From NCBI GenBank assembly GCA_025084515.1, contig JAJAGP010000866.1:211937-275936 (forward strand): 64,000 bases of DNA. Reading direction: 5' to 3'. Position numbers and translations under genes: made by a program. The stretch comes from Ancistrus triradiatus. Taxonomy: Eukaryota > Chordata > Actinopteri > Siluriformes > Loricariidae. Position 1 is the first letter of the stretch. Every line of letters starts with the position of its first letter. The notes below the pieces were generated by a model, which saw only the letters and a list, made by a program, of their open reading frames with translations, was not told where the DNA came from and did not search any database. Below are positions 43,401 through 53,647 of the stretch, in pieces.

Positions 43401-46400
43401 AATGAAATGCAATACGTGTGGTAAGCTGATCTGTTGCGATTGAGGTCGCACCTCCAACATGGCAACACATCTAAAGCACCAGCATGATAATGAACTTCAG
43501 GTGTGTACCGGGTTCGATTGACTGCAGTCTCATTGAGAGTCTAAACACTGATTTAGGAACACCAAACCTCTCACTAATTACTGGTCATACGTCATCTCTG
43601 CTGCTGAAATGATGATCAGAAAGGAAAGTAATCACGTTCATGTTAAGCATTTTTCTTCCCATTTAATAATAAAAAGGCTTATCGTAGCTTAATGTACCAA
43701 AACAATGACCTAGGAACACCAAACCTTCCTCGGTTACTACTGGTCATACGTAATCTCTGCTGCTGAAATGATGACCATGTGGTCCAAAGGGAAAGTAATC
43801 ATTCTTATGTTAAGTTTTTTACTTATAATAGGTTTTAGGTTCTCCCACATCAGCCAGCTCCACAGACGCCACTAGTACCACGGTAGCATACCCAACACAC
43901 CCAGTCTGTGATACCCCTTTCTCTTTAGCAATGAAAAGACCAAATTCATAAATCACACAGTTGAAATATGCCAAAAACATTCATTATATTTACCTTTTTG
44001 GAATTGAATTGCTAAGAACTGGAAACAATAAGCAGAAGCAGAACTGCACCCTTTGTTCTCTTTGTGTTTGTTTAAGTAATCTAATCTTCTAATAAGTATG
44101 TAGTTCTTAAATAAATATGTCCATTTTAAACCAACATTATATTTCGGACCCGACTTGCAGCAGATTATCAAGGTTTGAGTAATGGGTTTTTCCTAAACCC
44201 CTTAATTTCATGACAGTTTATGGCATACTGTATCCAGTTCATTCTATGATGCATAACTGGCCTAACTTGCCTTTTTCAGACGTCTAATTCCATCTTAAAA
44301 GAGGTTAAGGTCCTGCCAGGATTTTCTACCTCCCATACAGATTCTCTAAGTGGCGTGGTCAGGTAGCTGGAACAAAATAACAAGCTACACGGTCACTCTT
44401 CACTACAAAAACCTCACTTAAATTGATACAGAATTGAACATGTCCTGAACTCTGGCTCTCTCGGAGAAAGTCTGACTTTCTGTAAGGCCTGCGTCTCATA
44501 TATCTGGCCACATCTGAATTACAGTGCAGCACTGCGCAGGAGGTTATTGTATTGTGGCAATTTGGCTTTTAAGTACGCGTTTAGAGCTTGGTTTATTTAT
44601 GGCATTGTTTATTCGGGCTGGAGAGGCAATATGTCGAATTTGGCTTTGGACGAAACAGAATAGTTTGGTCACTTATTTTTGACTATAACAATGTAGGAAA
44701 CGTCTTTTGCAACTCTGAGGGCTTTAGCGCTATGTTGAAATAAAGAGTTCATTTTTCCTTGTAAGAGCCGCAGCGGTTTGAGGTTTTGAATGGTGAGACA
44801 GCCATTTCCTTTCACACTTTATCTTTTATCTGCTGTCACAGCGCAGTCACTGGGCCTTTAAAGAGATAGTGCAAGCAAGTGAACTACTTTATCTACCTGA
44901 GGAAAAACTTTGTTCTGTATAATGAGTAATTAGTCCCATTTTGGGAAACGAGTGACACTCTCCTCTGTTTTTGTGTTGCTTGTGGTTGCCTTGTTTGGAA
45001 AGAGTCAGCGGATAATTGGTGTTACTTTCAAAGACTTAGCTGGGTGAATTCATCTTGCTGGGTGCCAACCCCGGGAAAGAATGAATGGATGTTTTATGAC
45101 TGTTTTTACCAGAAGCCGTGTTGGAAACCTCCCTCGTGCCACTAATTATCATGCAGAACGTGTAGTTTGATTCTACCGTACTGATTTTAGTATGCACTAT
45201 TACGATACATCACACGGACAATAGTATGCGGACATCCAAACACCCCTGTGGAGCATAACAGTCCTCACGTCTGGAAAGGCGCCAGTGATTATGGCTTGGC
45301 TCCTAATTCATCCCGACAGTGTTGGATGGGGTTCAGGTAGTGGCGCAGGTTTCGTTGCAGCTTTTGGTGTTGCAACTGAAGAAAGTTTACTTTTCCGCAC
45401 TACACGCTTCAGCACTCGTTCCTGTTGAGCTGTGGTTGCTGGTCGATGCTTTCAGTTTAGAATATCAGCGCTTACAGTTGACAGGGGAAACACTAACATG
45501 GTAGAACTTGAGATATGGCATGACCATACATGGCTGTACTCTTGATTTTTTGCACACGGAGTGACTGTAACGGGCAAACCCTTTCATAAGAGTGTAGCTT
45601 ATGTGTTTTGTTTTTTCCTCCAGTTTTTCTGTGGGCTTTATCGGTGTGCATGAATTCTGCATCCCCTGACTTCTGCAAACCTCTGGAAGCTATGAGGGAT
45701 CAGCTCAATTCCTCATTAAGGAGACGATACATGGTAAATACAAGGCACCTTTACACAGAGGGACCAGATGCACTATTTAGACAAAAGTTTGTGGACACCC
45801 TTCAAGTTAGTCAGCTCTGCTATTTCAGCCACACTCCCTTTCATAACATAAAACAGACATTTCTGGATTCTCAATATGACACATATATAGGTTTCCGCTT
45901 CCAACAAGAGAGTTCATCAACTTTCTGCCCTGCTGTCCTTCAAAACGAACACAGTTCATAGAGAATTGCTTTGCTCACTTTGATTGAGAACTTGCCTTTC
46001 TTGCACAGAACCTTGACCATGCAATCAACTCAGCCAGACACTGGAAGGCCTAGAGTGAGGCAGGGCTTATTGCCTAACATCAGAAGCCGACCTCACAGCC
46101 ATGTTCCAAAATCTAGTTGTAGTAGAAGCAAAAATTGGGGCAAAGTCCACACTAATAATGTGTTGCATGTAATTATTTGGGTGTCCACAAACCTTTGTCT
46201 ATACAGTGCATCCGGATATTTGACAATCTGCATGATTTTTGTGCATTCTGTTTGGTCTTATGTCAAGCCTGGACTGAAAAGCTATTTACAATGTTCCTAT
46301 GTTTACATTTTCAGAGGCAAAATTTTCCTATAAATTATACAATTCAAGTGCGGTACGAGGAGGTCTTCAGGCTACGCAACATCAGCAGACTGGTGAGTAA

Positions 46401-49400
46401 CTGTCCCTGCAATGACTCACTCAAATGACTCACTCAAGGGTCAACTTGGCAACCCAATGATGTAAACTGCATTCACATTTCCTTCATTTTCTGACAATAA
46501 AGACACTGAGAAGTTCTCATATATGTTTGTTCTCCCATTGCCAACACAATATATATCTATATATAAATTCATACTATTCCTTATTCATGAACTTCTTTCT
46601 AATGCGTCTTACATGTGGCTTCTTGTATTTGGATTTTTGTGCCTCTGCCATCTCATCGTCTCTATCTCCTAGTTGAACGACGAAGATCCAGCAGATCTAA
46701 AGGATCTACAGGAGCTGTGGATCACCGTGACTCAGAGAGGCATAGACAGGATTTTGAACGTGCTGCCCGACAGGCACCCGACGAGACGTAAATACCTCAC
46801 AGGACTCAAGACCCTGATCGAGGACGTCGACAAGTACTACCAGTTAGAGAAGAAAGAAGAGGTGAGCACAAAGACATTCTGTATGCTGTCCTTTCAGGAG
46901 CTGCTTGAAGCCTGATTCATGCTGCTGCCTCCCACCACTTCCCTTCACTCACAATACTGTTTCATATCACGCCGATCGTCCGTCGCCCTGCCAGTGACGC
47001 TTGTTGTCCCTAAATGTCTGACTATGCACGCAAATTGGAATTAGTTCTGGTGGCAATGATGCCATGTTGTTATAGAGATAGCTCAGTATTATTTTAAAAA
47101 TGTCAGCGTACTCCTTATAGAGGAAGAAAATAAGCCTGCATTCTTCTGACATACTGTCACCTCAGGAATTGTAGGCACCCTTGGTGAAAAGGTATTTAGG
47201 TGCTTGAGTGGCACAGCATCTAAGACGCCAGCCCATGACAGAGGGGACCTGGGTTTGAGTCTTGCCAGTGTTTCCTGGCCAGGTTTGTTCGACATTGTCT
47301 GAGTGAGAAGGAGCCCAGTGGGGGAATATCCTGATGCCAGAGCCCTGCGACCCTGACCAGGAAAAGTGAGGTTATAATGTGACAAATATCTCTTTAAAAT
47401 CTCATGCTGAAAATATGAGATGAAAGCTTTCAGCTTTAAATGAAGTAAAATTCATGAAAAATTATGTTTTTTGATTTTTGACAAAACCAGATTTTGAAAA
47501 ACCACAATTTGGGGTTGCCAGCGCACCCCACAGGTTTGGGGTAGGTCGGACACTAGGGGTGGGAATCTCTAGGCATCTCAAGATTTGACTTGTTTACAAT
47601 TCAGAGGGCTGCGATGCAATTAGTTATTATGCAATTAGTGCTCACGTCATCTTGATCGTTTGATGTAAGGTAGTCAGGATAGCTGTCTTAAGTCAGTTTT
47701 TTTCTTGTCTTGACGTTCCGACAAAATCGTTTTAAGTCTTTGCTCATGCAAATAGTGATGGGAACATTGTCGACAACCAATAGGTGAGCTCGCTGTCTGT
47801 AAGGTGATTTCGACAGTTCAGTAGGTGTAGACGTATAGGTATCTGACCAAATAATGGAAATACTTCATTGTACTGTGCTATATTTATCTCTAGATATATT
47901 TGGGCTATTTACTGTTAATACACGCTGCCTGGCCAAAAAAAAGGTCACACTCTAATATTTTGTTGGACCACCTTTAGCTTTGATTATGGCACCATTTCGC
48001 TGTGGCATCAACAAGCTTCTGCAATGTCACCACATTTATTTCTGTCCAGACCTGCATTCATTTTTCCCCCAAGATCTTGTACTGATGATGGCAGATTTGT
48101 TCCACTGCACAAAGTCTCCTCCAGCACATCCCAAAGATTCTCAATGGGGTTCAGGTCTGGACTCTGTGGTGGTCAGTCCATGTGTGGAAATGATGGCTCA
48201 TGCTCCCTGAACCACTCTTTCACAATTCTTTCACAGATGAACGTCTTTTCCACGACCACAGGATGTCTTTGGACATGGATGTTTAACAAATGAGAAGCTA
48301 CTCACTGCATCAGTTAGGGTTAAAGAACTTGTTGCCAGCTGAAACATAATCACCCATGCAGTAATTATCCGATGGGAGGCTCTTTTTTTAACTATTTAAA
48401 TATTTGCTTAGTTAAATCCAGGTGGTGACCTTTTTTGGCCAGGCAGTGTATTTGTCAGAGTTCTATGCAAATTACTGCACTCCAAAGCTTAGGGAACTGA
48501 TTAAAAAAATGTCAAATTCGAGCACTGAAGCAACACGGAAATGTTGTTTTTCCATTATTTGATCTTAACCTACTGTTACAGTACCTAAGAAGCCACTTTG
48601 GTTATTTTATGGCTTTTGTGGCTGAGTTTTCAAAAGATTTGAAATAGTAACAAAAACAGTGGGAGTCTTGATCCAAGCCTTTGCAAAATCATAACCTGTG
48701 ACTCAAAACTCTGTGATTTGTCTTTAGATATGAGAGGGTGTCAGACTTTAGTCTATTCTTAGTCTTTTCAGAGTATTTTCAGGTTCGTCTAGTGCATTGT
48801 TAGCACCAAATGTCTTCGACTCGGCTCCAGTGCAAAAGCCTTGGTTCTTAGAGTGACTGCAAACGGACCCAAATCCCTGCCAATAAAAGTTGCAATAAAA
48901 TTTGGAATCCGCTTTGCTTTCTGAGTTGGGTGGAAGCTTTGACATCCACCCCTGCTGGACACATGGTTCTGGAATGAGACAGTAACATAAGGATGTGGTG
49001 TTTGTGCGTCCACATACTTTTGGCTGTATAGTGTACCTAGAAATGACAACATTCTACAATATTCACTAATTTTATGAAGTAAATAAACATCCATTTATTT
49101 TTCTGTTATCTGCAATACATTGCAATTATCACATAAAGATCTGGAACCCTGTTTACTAATCGCAGTGGTGATGATGAAGATGTGTTTATATGTTACAGAG
49201 AGAACAATCAGCAAGCACTGAAGAGATATTGGACCGCCTACGGGACAATCGGGGATGGAAATCTGTCACGCCTAAATTCTTAGTCGACAACTGTTATCGG
49301 ACGATGCACTGCCTGTTCAAAGAAGACTGCTTCTTAAAAGATGGCGACCATTACGACTGTAAGTAAACATTCAAAATCAGCACATGTGTAGACCTGTAGA

Positions 49401-51358
49401 AGATCTGCCTTTGTGTGAAGACGTGCTAAACTGGTTTGCCATTATGACATTTAGTCTTATGTTCCAAATAAGGGAATGAAATAAAATGTTCTATAAGACA
49501 TAATTAAACAGATAAAACAGGACAATCTGTTACCAGCCTGGATTTGGGATTCAGATTAAGATCTGGTGGTGAGTCCTGGTGGTGTCTTCAGGCTGGGCTG
49601 GGTGTCACATACAGGCATTCTCTATCAGTTATCTCTATTTATAATATTTTTTTATTTTATTTATTATACTGTACTGTGCAGTACTTTGATTTGTTATTTC
49701 AGCAATGGTATAATGACCATATATATAACATATTGTGGACGATTGGACCCATAGATGTTAAACTTGGATTCGTCACTCCATAATATTCTTTTCCACTGAT
49801 CATCATTCCAATGTTTGCGAGCTTTAGCATATTTTAGTCTTTTCACCCTGTTCCCCTTCGGAAAAATGGTTTATTGGCTGGTAACTTCCAAAAGGAATGA
49901 TGCTCAAGTGTAAGGGGAGGTCACACTAAATACGTACCACTAGAGCCTAAGAAGCTGTTTTTTATCCAACTGTATATCTAATATAATGGTGGCCTAAGAC
50001 TTTTGCACAGTACTGTATATTCTATTGCCTTATATTCTATAGTTTTATATTTTGTGCTTTATTGTGTTCTTCATAATATTGTATTCTCCTTAATGTATTA
50101 TAGTCTATATTGTATAATACTTTAAAATTATATTCTCTATTTTAGCTCTTCTGTTGAGCTTCTGCGTATTTAAACTATTATATTAAACGTATCATTTAGA
50201 TAATTTAGTTTAAGTCTTAAATATAAAATCTAGGCTGGCCAAGTAGGTTGGGTCCCTGTTCTGAATGTTGGTCCTCCCCAACGTTTCTTCCACATCGCAT
50301 TTAGGAAGTTTTGTCCTTACTCTGTTGTAAAAAGCGCTATAGAATTTATTTACCACGATTGACTCTGACTGAGAAAGGGTGAGGCCGGGCACAGGATCAT
50401 CCCCCATTACTCAGCAGCCACCCCTGCTGGTCCAATCCCACCCATTACCCTGACCAGGACATTTACATTTAAGTCACATCCTTATCCAGAGCGACTTACA
50501 ATTGATAGTCTTACAATCCAAGCAATTGTGGGTTGAGGGCCTTGCTTACGGACCCAACAGCTTGGCAGAGGTGGGATTTGAACCCTGGAGCTTCTGGTCT
50601 ATAGTTGAGTACCTTAACCGCTAGGCTACCACAGTCCCTCACAGACCAGGATTGAGGGATAAAGGATAAAAAGTGGCGAAAAACATCCCTGTGCTGAGAG
50701 GCTTTTCCTGAAATGAGACATGTTTGTAGTCCTGGTTGCTATGGTGCGGTTGGTCAGTTCCGTGTTGTTAGATTGTGGCTGGCCATCATCTGTGGTTGGG
50801 CACTTGATTAGCAGGAACATATTTTAAGAGCATTGAGTCAATACGTTTCCTCCATGACAAGCGAGATGGTGGCTTCTGATCCTGCCGGCATCCTGTGTGG
50901 GTGGCATGTGATTCACTGCTGATTTAATGCCCTCTGACCTGGGGCATTCCAGAGCAGGGCACACACTTCAGAGCGTCATCTGAGACAGTGATTAGTTCAT
51001 TGCACGTGCTCTCTAATGGGGTCACGACGAGAAATGAGCTCATTACAGTAGATTCGGTGGTTTTGAGCTCAGTCCTGTGAGCTTGTGTGGCCGAGCCGTT
51101 ATTGCTCCTAGACTTTTCCACTCCAAAACATCATTCCCAGTTCTTGACATTCTCAGTCAGGCCTTAAATTTGTTCTCGACTTGTTGGAAGGCCATCCTAC
51201 CCATAGTACAGTCTGTAGAGACTAGTGAGCCACTGATTTGAAGGGGTGTCCACTAAATGGTGTGCGGTTGAATGGATTTTCTCATGGTTGTTTCTCTCTG
51301 CCCTCCTTCAGACTGCAACATCCACCACTGGAGAAAAGTGAACGGAACGTTGGGATGA
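40463..51358 (+). CDS. IL34: IL34, interleukin-34 (complete, six coding exons)
   Basis: Secreted short-chain four-helix cytokine that binds the CSF1 receptor and supports macrophage-lineage cells. Coding exons: 40463-40502, 45624-45733, 46315-46392, 46673-46861, 49199-49358, 51312-51358 (TGA 51356-51358). Frames join to 207 residues. Residues 1-26 form a signal peptide (LLKWLLVFLWALSVC core). Then come SPDFC (31), RYMRQNFPINYTIQVRYEEV (48-67, the family's YFPINYKI-PYE-VF signature), RNISRL (71-76), LWITV in exon 4, and a C-terminal VDNCYRTMHCLFKEDC cluster (168-183) with a further Cys194. Sequons: N42, N57, N72, N203. Start chosen as the only ATG giving a signal peptide in frame with exon 2. 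The long proline-rich mammalian tail is absent. It follows SF3B3 in the same orientation, as in mammals. Identification is strong; exon 1 rests on frame and splice fit. Confidence 0.93.
41090..41525. mobile_element. Foldback/MITE-type repeat, family E, best copy
   Basis: The left arm (agaagcactttgtagttcta, agactgtagtccatctgatt, ggtcaggacccccacagatc, aggtactact) is answered by a right arm in reverse complement (agtacctgatctgtgctggt, gacctgaccattagggaaca, agaaacagatggactacagc, ctgcaattttagaactacaa). It ends taggtgtacctaataaagtg. Long inverted arms of about 180 bp, no coding capacity. Confidence 0.75.
42620..42720 (+). mobile_element. SINE/tRNA-like fragment
   Basis: ctgggttcaagtcccagcaa carries a B-box-like core. 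It is followed by gtctttgtacaaggccttta and acccttatcagttct, a worn version of the family body. Confidence 0.5.
42935..43100 (+). repeat. Unclassified repeat family F
   Basis: Contains acatggccaggttggaagca, ccagtaccttctggctaggt and cggacatcgcatacagacat, shared with 34426-34960. Within IL34 intron 1. Confidence 0.5.
45760..46205. mobile_element. Probable small DNA element with inverted ends (IL34 intron 2)
   Basis: Near the start, gacaaaagtttgtggacacc; near the end, gggtgtccacaaacctttgt ctatac. These are inverted versions of each other, a pattern of fish Tc1-type MITEs. The interior is non-coding and the inner boundaries are uncertain. Confidence 0.55.
46862..49198 (+). other. IL34 intron 4 with transposon copy
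   Basis: Donor gag|gtgagc; acceptor tatatgttacag. Contains family F text (47255-47330) and a bounded Tc1 deletion derivative (47921-48448). A short element end near 48990-49035 carries cacatacttttggctgtata. No gene otherwise. Confidence 0.6.
47921..48448 (-). mobile_element. Tc1/mariner deletion derivative with both TIRs and TA target duplication
   Basis: Left end cacgctgcctggccaaaaaa and right end ttttttggccaggcagtg are inverted repeats of about 25 bp, flanked by TA at 47919-47920 and 48449-48450. Inside, antisense text (caaagtctcctccagcacat, gattctcaatggggttcagg) is the complement of transposase coding for ENPIE-type text near the third catalytic acid. The part near the right end (aaagaacttgttgccagctg, gatgggaggctc) matches the 5' UTR of the copy at 14755. 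About 528 bp, so most of the transposase is deleted. Confidence 0.88.
49670..50015. mobile_element. Small DNA element with inverted ends, family G
   Basis: Starts near tactgtgcagtactttgatt and ends ggtggcctaagacttttgcacagtactg. Related text with caatggtataatgaccatat is found at 52085-52150 and 59590-59720 (actgtgcaaaagttttagga, cagtggtataatgatg). The interior has weak antisense Tc1-type text. Name unknown. Confidence 0.6.
50225..50365 (-). repeat. Interspersed repeat family B, antisense
   Basis: Contains ggttgggtccctgttctgaa, gttggtcctccccaacgttt, cttccacatcgcatttagga and gttgtaaaaagcgctataga, the reverse complement of sense family B text. Confidence 0.7.
50460..50637 (-). mobile_element. 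tRNA-derived SINE, antisense, nearly complete
   Basis: Reads from tail to head: catccttatccagagcgact, caatccaagcaattgtgggt, gagggccttgcttacggacc, ttggcagaggtgggatttga, ccttaaccgctaggctacca. Good match to 33151. Confidence 0.88.
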
Positions 51359-52000
51359 TAGTTTGACTGAATGAGGATTCTGCGCTGGGAAACTTGCAGA
51401 ACAGTACGGGCACATGGAGCATTCACATAGACTCACAAAGCTGTTGCTCACCATCCACCCTGCAGTTCTTCAAGAAAAGAGACTTTTTTTCGCTTATTGA
51501 TGTGCAGATTTGTGTCCACTCTGGTGTACAGCGGCTCCGAGCTTCTCACTATAGCGTATTCTAGCTCGTATTAGAAACGTTTATGGCTAACCACTCGCCT
51601 CCCGGAGCTGCAGTGCAAAAAAAAAGGAATTTAATGGTGTTCCTAATCATGTTCTTTAAGCTGTGTGCCAAACATAGTATATAGCTTTTATATGTGCGTG
51701 TATGCTGTTATTGTGAAAAGGTAATATAAATGAGTATAAGTATATATGTATAAATTGCATGCAGATGTGTCGCTGACTGCTGGCTTAGTCAGCAAATGCC
51801 TTTCTTATTGCCTTTTGCTGTGCGTGTTGATAATAAGCTACATGCTCACATCAGTTGTGCCACAGTGATAGTAAATGTCCACAGTACATTTGTTTGGATG
51901 TTATTATTTTTTCACTTATTTATTTCGAGACTTCTACAGAATGTTCTCGCAACTGTCTTTTTGTGTTCGTAAACTAAATAAATGTTGCTCTATCCCCCCC
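51359..52000 (+). other. IL34 3' UTR with poly(A) signal
   Basis: Follows the TGA at 51356-51358. The last AATAAA is at 51977-51982 (ctaaataaatgttgc), followed by T/GT-rich text. AU-rich pieces such as cacttatttatttcgag occur near 51915. The end point is inferred. Confidence 0.65.
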
Positions 52001-53470
52001 TGCTGGTCACATCGTGTACTTCTGTTGCATCTAACTACCGAGAGCAGTACATTCATTAGCACGGGACGCTAGGCCATTGGTTTAGCAATTGTATAATGAC
52101 CATATATAATTATTTCTCCGTCTCTTTATTAGAATACAACCAGAAAATATAGGACATTTCTATGCAGCATTGAAAAACTTGACCAGGTTTAAGCTTGATC
52201 AGGAACGGTCTTTTTGGCAGGGTGGCGCCAAAGAGACATTTGTGAACAACTTGCCTCAAGATAACACTTTAGCACAACTCCTAAATATTTTGTGGTAGGA
52301 TCTCGGGCATAAAATAAAATCATCCAATTCTCTAAAATATAAAAGTGTTGGAAATTTACTTCACAGCATGTGCTCCAGAAATCCCATAAAGGTTCAAGTG
52401 ATGTTTTGTGATTTGTGGAGAGCACTCAACTTCATCCTGGTGTTAATCAAATAATGTATATGTGTGTGGGTATCATTAGGAAAAAGTGTTTGCCCCTTGG
52501 GGTGCATTTGGTCCTATATAACTGACTCAGGTTTGTTGGCTGTTATACGACCATACAAAACGCAAGCTTTGGACCTAATGATTTCCAGATGACTGTCCGC
52601 AGCCGTTCTGAATAATTTGCTTAGGTTTAAACCAATGTGAACATGAAGAATATTTAAAACTACATTTAGATATGTGTCTGGAAATGTCCATCAAAATGTG
52701 TTTTATAGATCTGGAACTTCATCTTCACTGACTACATTTACCTGGACGACCAAATTATAGTTTTAGCAACAGTGTGTGAATATGTTTGAGGAACCTGATG
52801 TACCCGTGGTAAACTCACACAGACATGGGGTGGACATGCAAACACCACACGAGTATATATATCACTTTATTAGATACACCTACTTGTTTCTACTCTCACT
52901 TTCCATTTTATTACCATAAAGATGCACTTTGTAGTTCTGCAGTTACAGACTGTAGTCCATTGTTTTTGTCTAATAGTCAGGACCCCCACAAATCAGGTAC
53001 TATTTGGGTGGTGGATCATTCTCAGCACTACAGTGACACTGATGTGGTGCTGTTGCAGTTTTTTCCACTTCATTGACACTGCTATGACTGGATTAGTCCA
53101 CCTACCAAAAATGTCCAGCCACCAGCATCCGGTAGGCAGCATCCTGTGAGAACGACTAACACAAAATGTGCACCGACAGATGAGCTACTGTCTCAGACTT
53201 TACATTTACAAGGTGGAGCAATAAGGTAGATGTATCTAATAGAGTGCACAGTGAGAGAACAGTGTTAACCTCCAGCAGCACTGCTGTGTCACCTGAGTAC
53301 CCAAATTAGAATTCTGTTTTATTGATTACACTGAAACATGTAATAGTAGTTTGGGCTGTCTCTGACTTGTAACAGTTGCATAATATATATGATTAGATTA
53401 TTATTTAATTTCTTTGTATATATTTTGCACGTCGTGCTAAATTATAATACAGCGCTAACTAAAGCCTCTT
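52001..53470. other. IL34-LONP2 intergenic spacer
   Basis: About 1.5 kb. It contains a family G fragment (52085-52150) and a foldback repeat of family E (52850-53255). The rest is AT-rich without recognisable features. Confidence 0.6.
52850..53255. mobile_element. Foldback/MITE-type repeat, family E
   Basis: Contains actttattagatacacctac, actttgtagttctgcagtta, gtcaggacccccacaaatca, ctcagcactacagtgacact, ccaaaaatgtccagccacca and tttacaaggtggagcaataa. Shares order with 26795 (reverse) and 41090. Confidence 0.7.
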
Positions 53471-53647
53471 TTTTTTCGTAACGCGAAACCGGACCGTTTC
53501 TATGATCCAGATACAGTTTGTCCCAGGACGCCTGCCGTAGCTGTTTTGTTTATAAGTCACTCTCAGGGCTGGTTTGAGACCTGTCACAGCTTATGTAAGC
53601 GAGCACAGAGTTTATGGTTTCCAAAAACAGCGTCTAAACTCTTCATA
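53471..53647 (+). promoter_or_regulatory. LONP2 proximal promoter / 5' UTR
   Basis: The 177 bases before the LONP2 start are CpG-richer than the upstream spacer (cgtaacgcgaaaccggaccg, caggacgcctgccgtag). No TATA box is evident. The transcription start cannot be fixed from sequence. Confidence 0.4.

Larger units (their letters stand above)
40503..45623 (+). other. IL34 intron 1 (coding), 5.1 kb with repeats
   Basis: Donor g|gtaagt; acceptor gttttttcctccag. Holds the foldback repeat at 41090-41525, family F text near 42940-43090, and a SINE-like head near 42620-42720. No other gene is recognised; a 144-codon antisense frame at 41736-42170 has no family features. Confidence 0.6.
49359..51311 (+). 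other. IL34 last intron with repeats
   Basis: Donor gact|gtaagt; acceptor tgccctccttcag. Contains family F text (49560-49625), a small-element fragment (49670-50015), an antisense family B repeat (50225-50365) and an antisense SINE (50460-50637). The final 650 bases are unique-looking. Confidence 0.6.
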
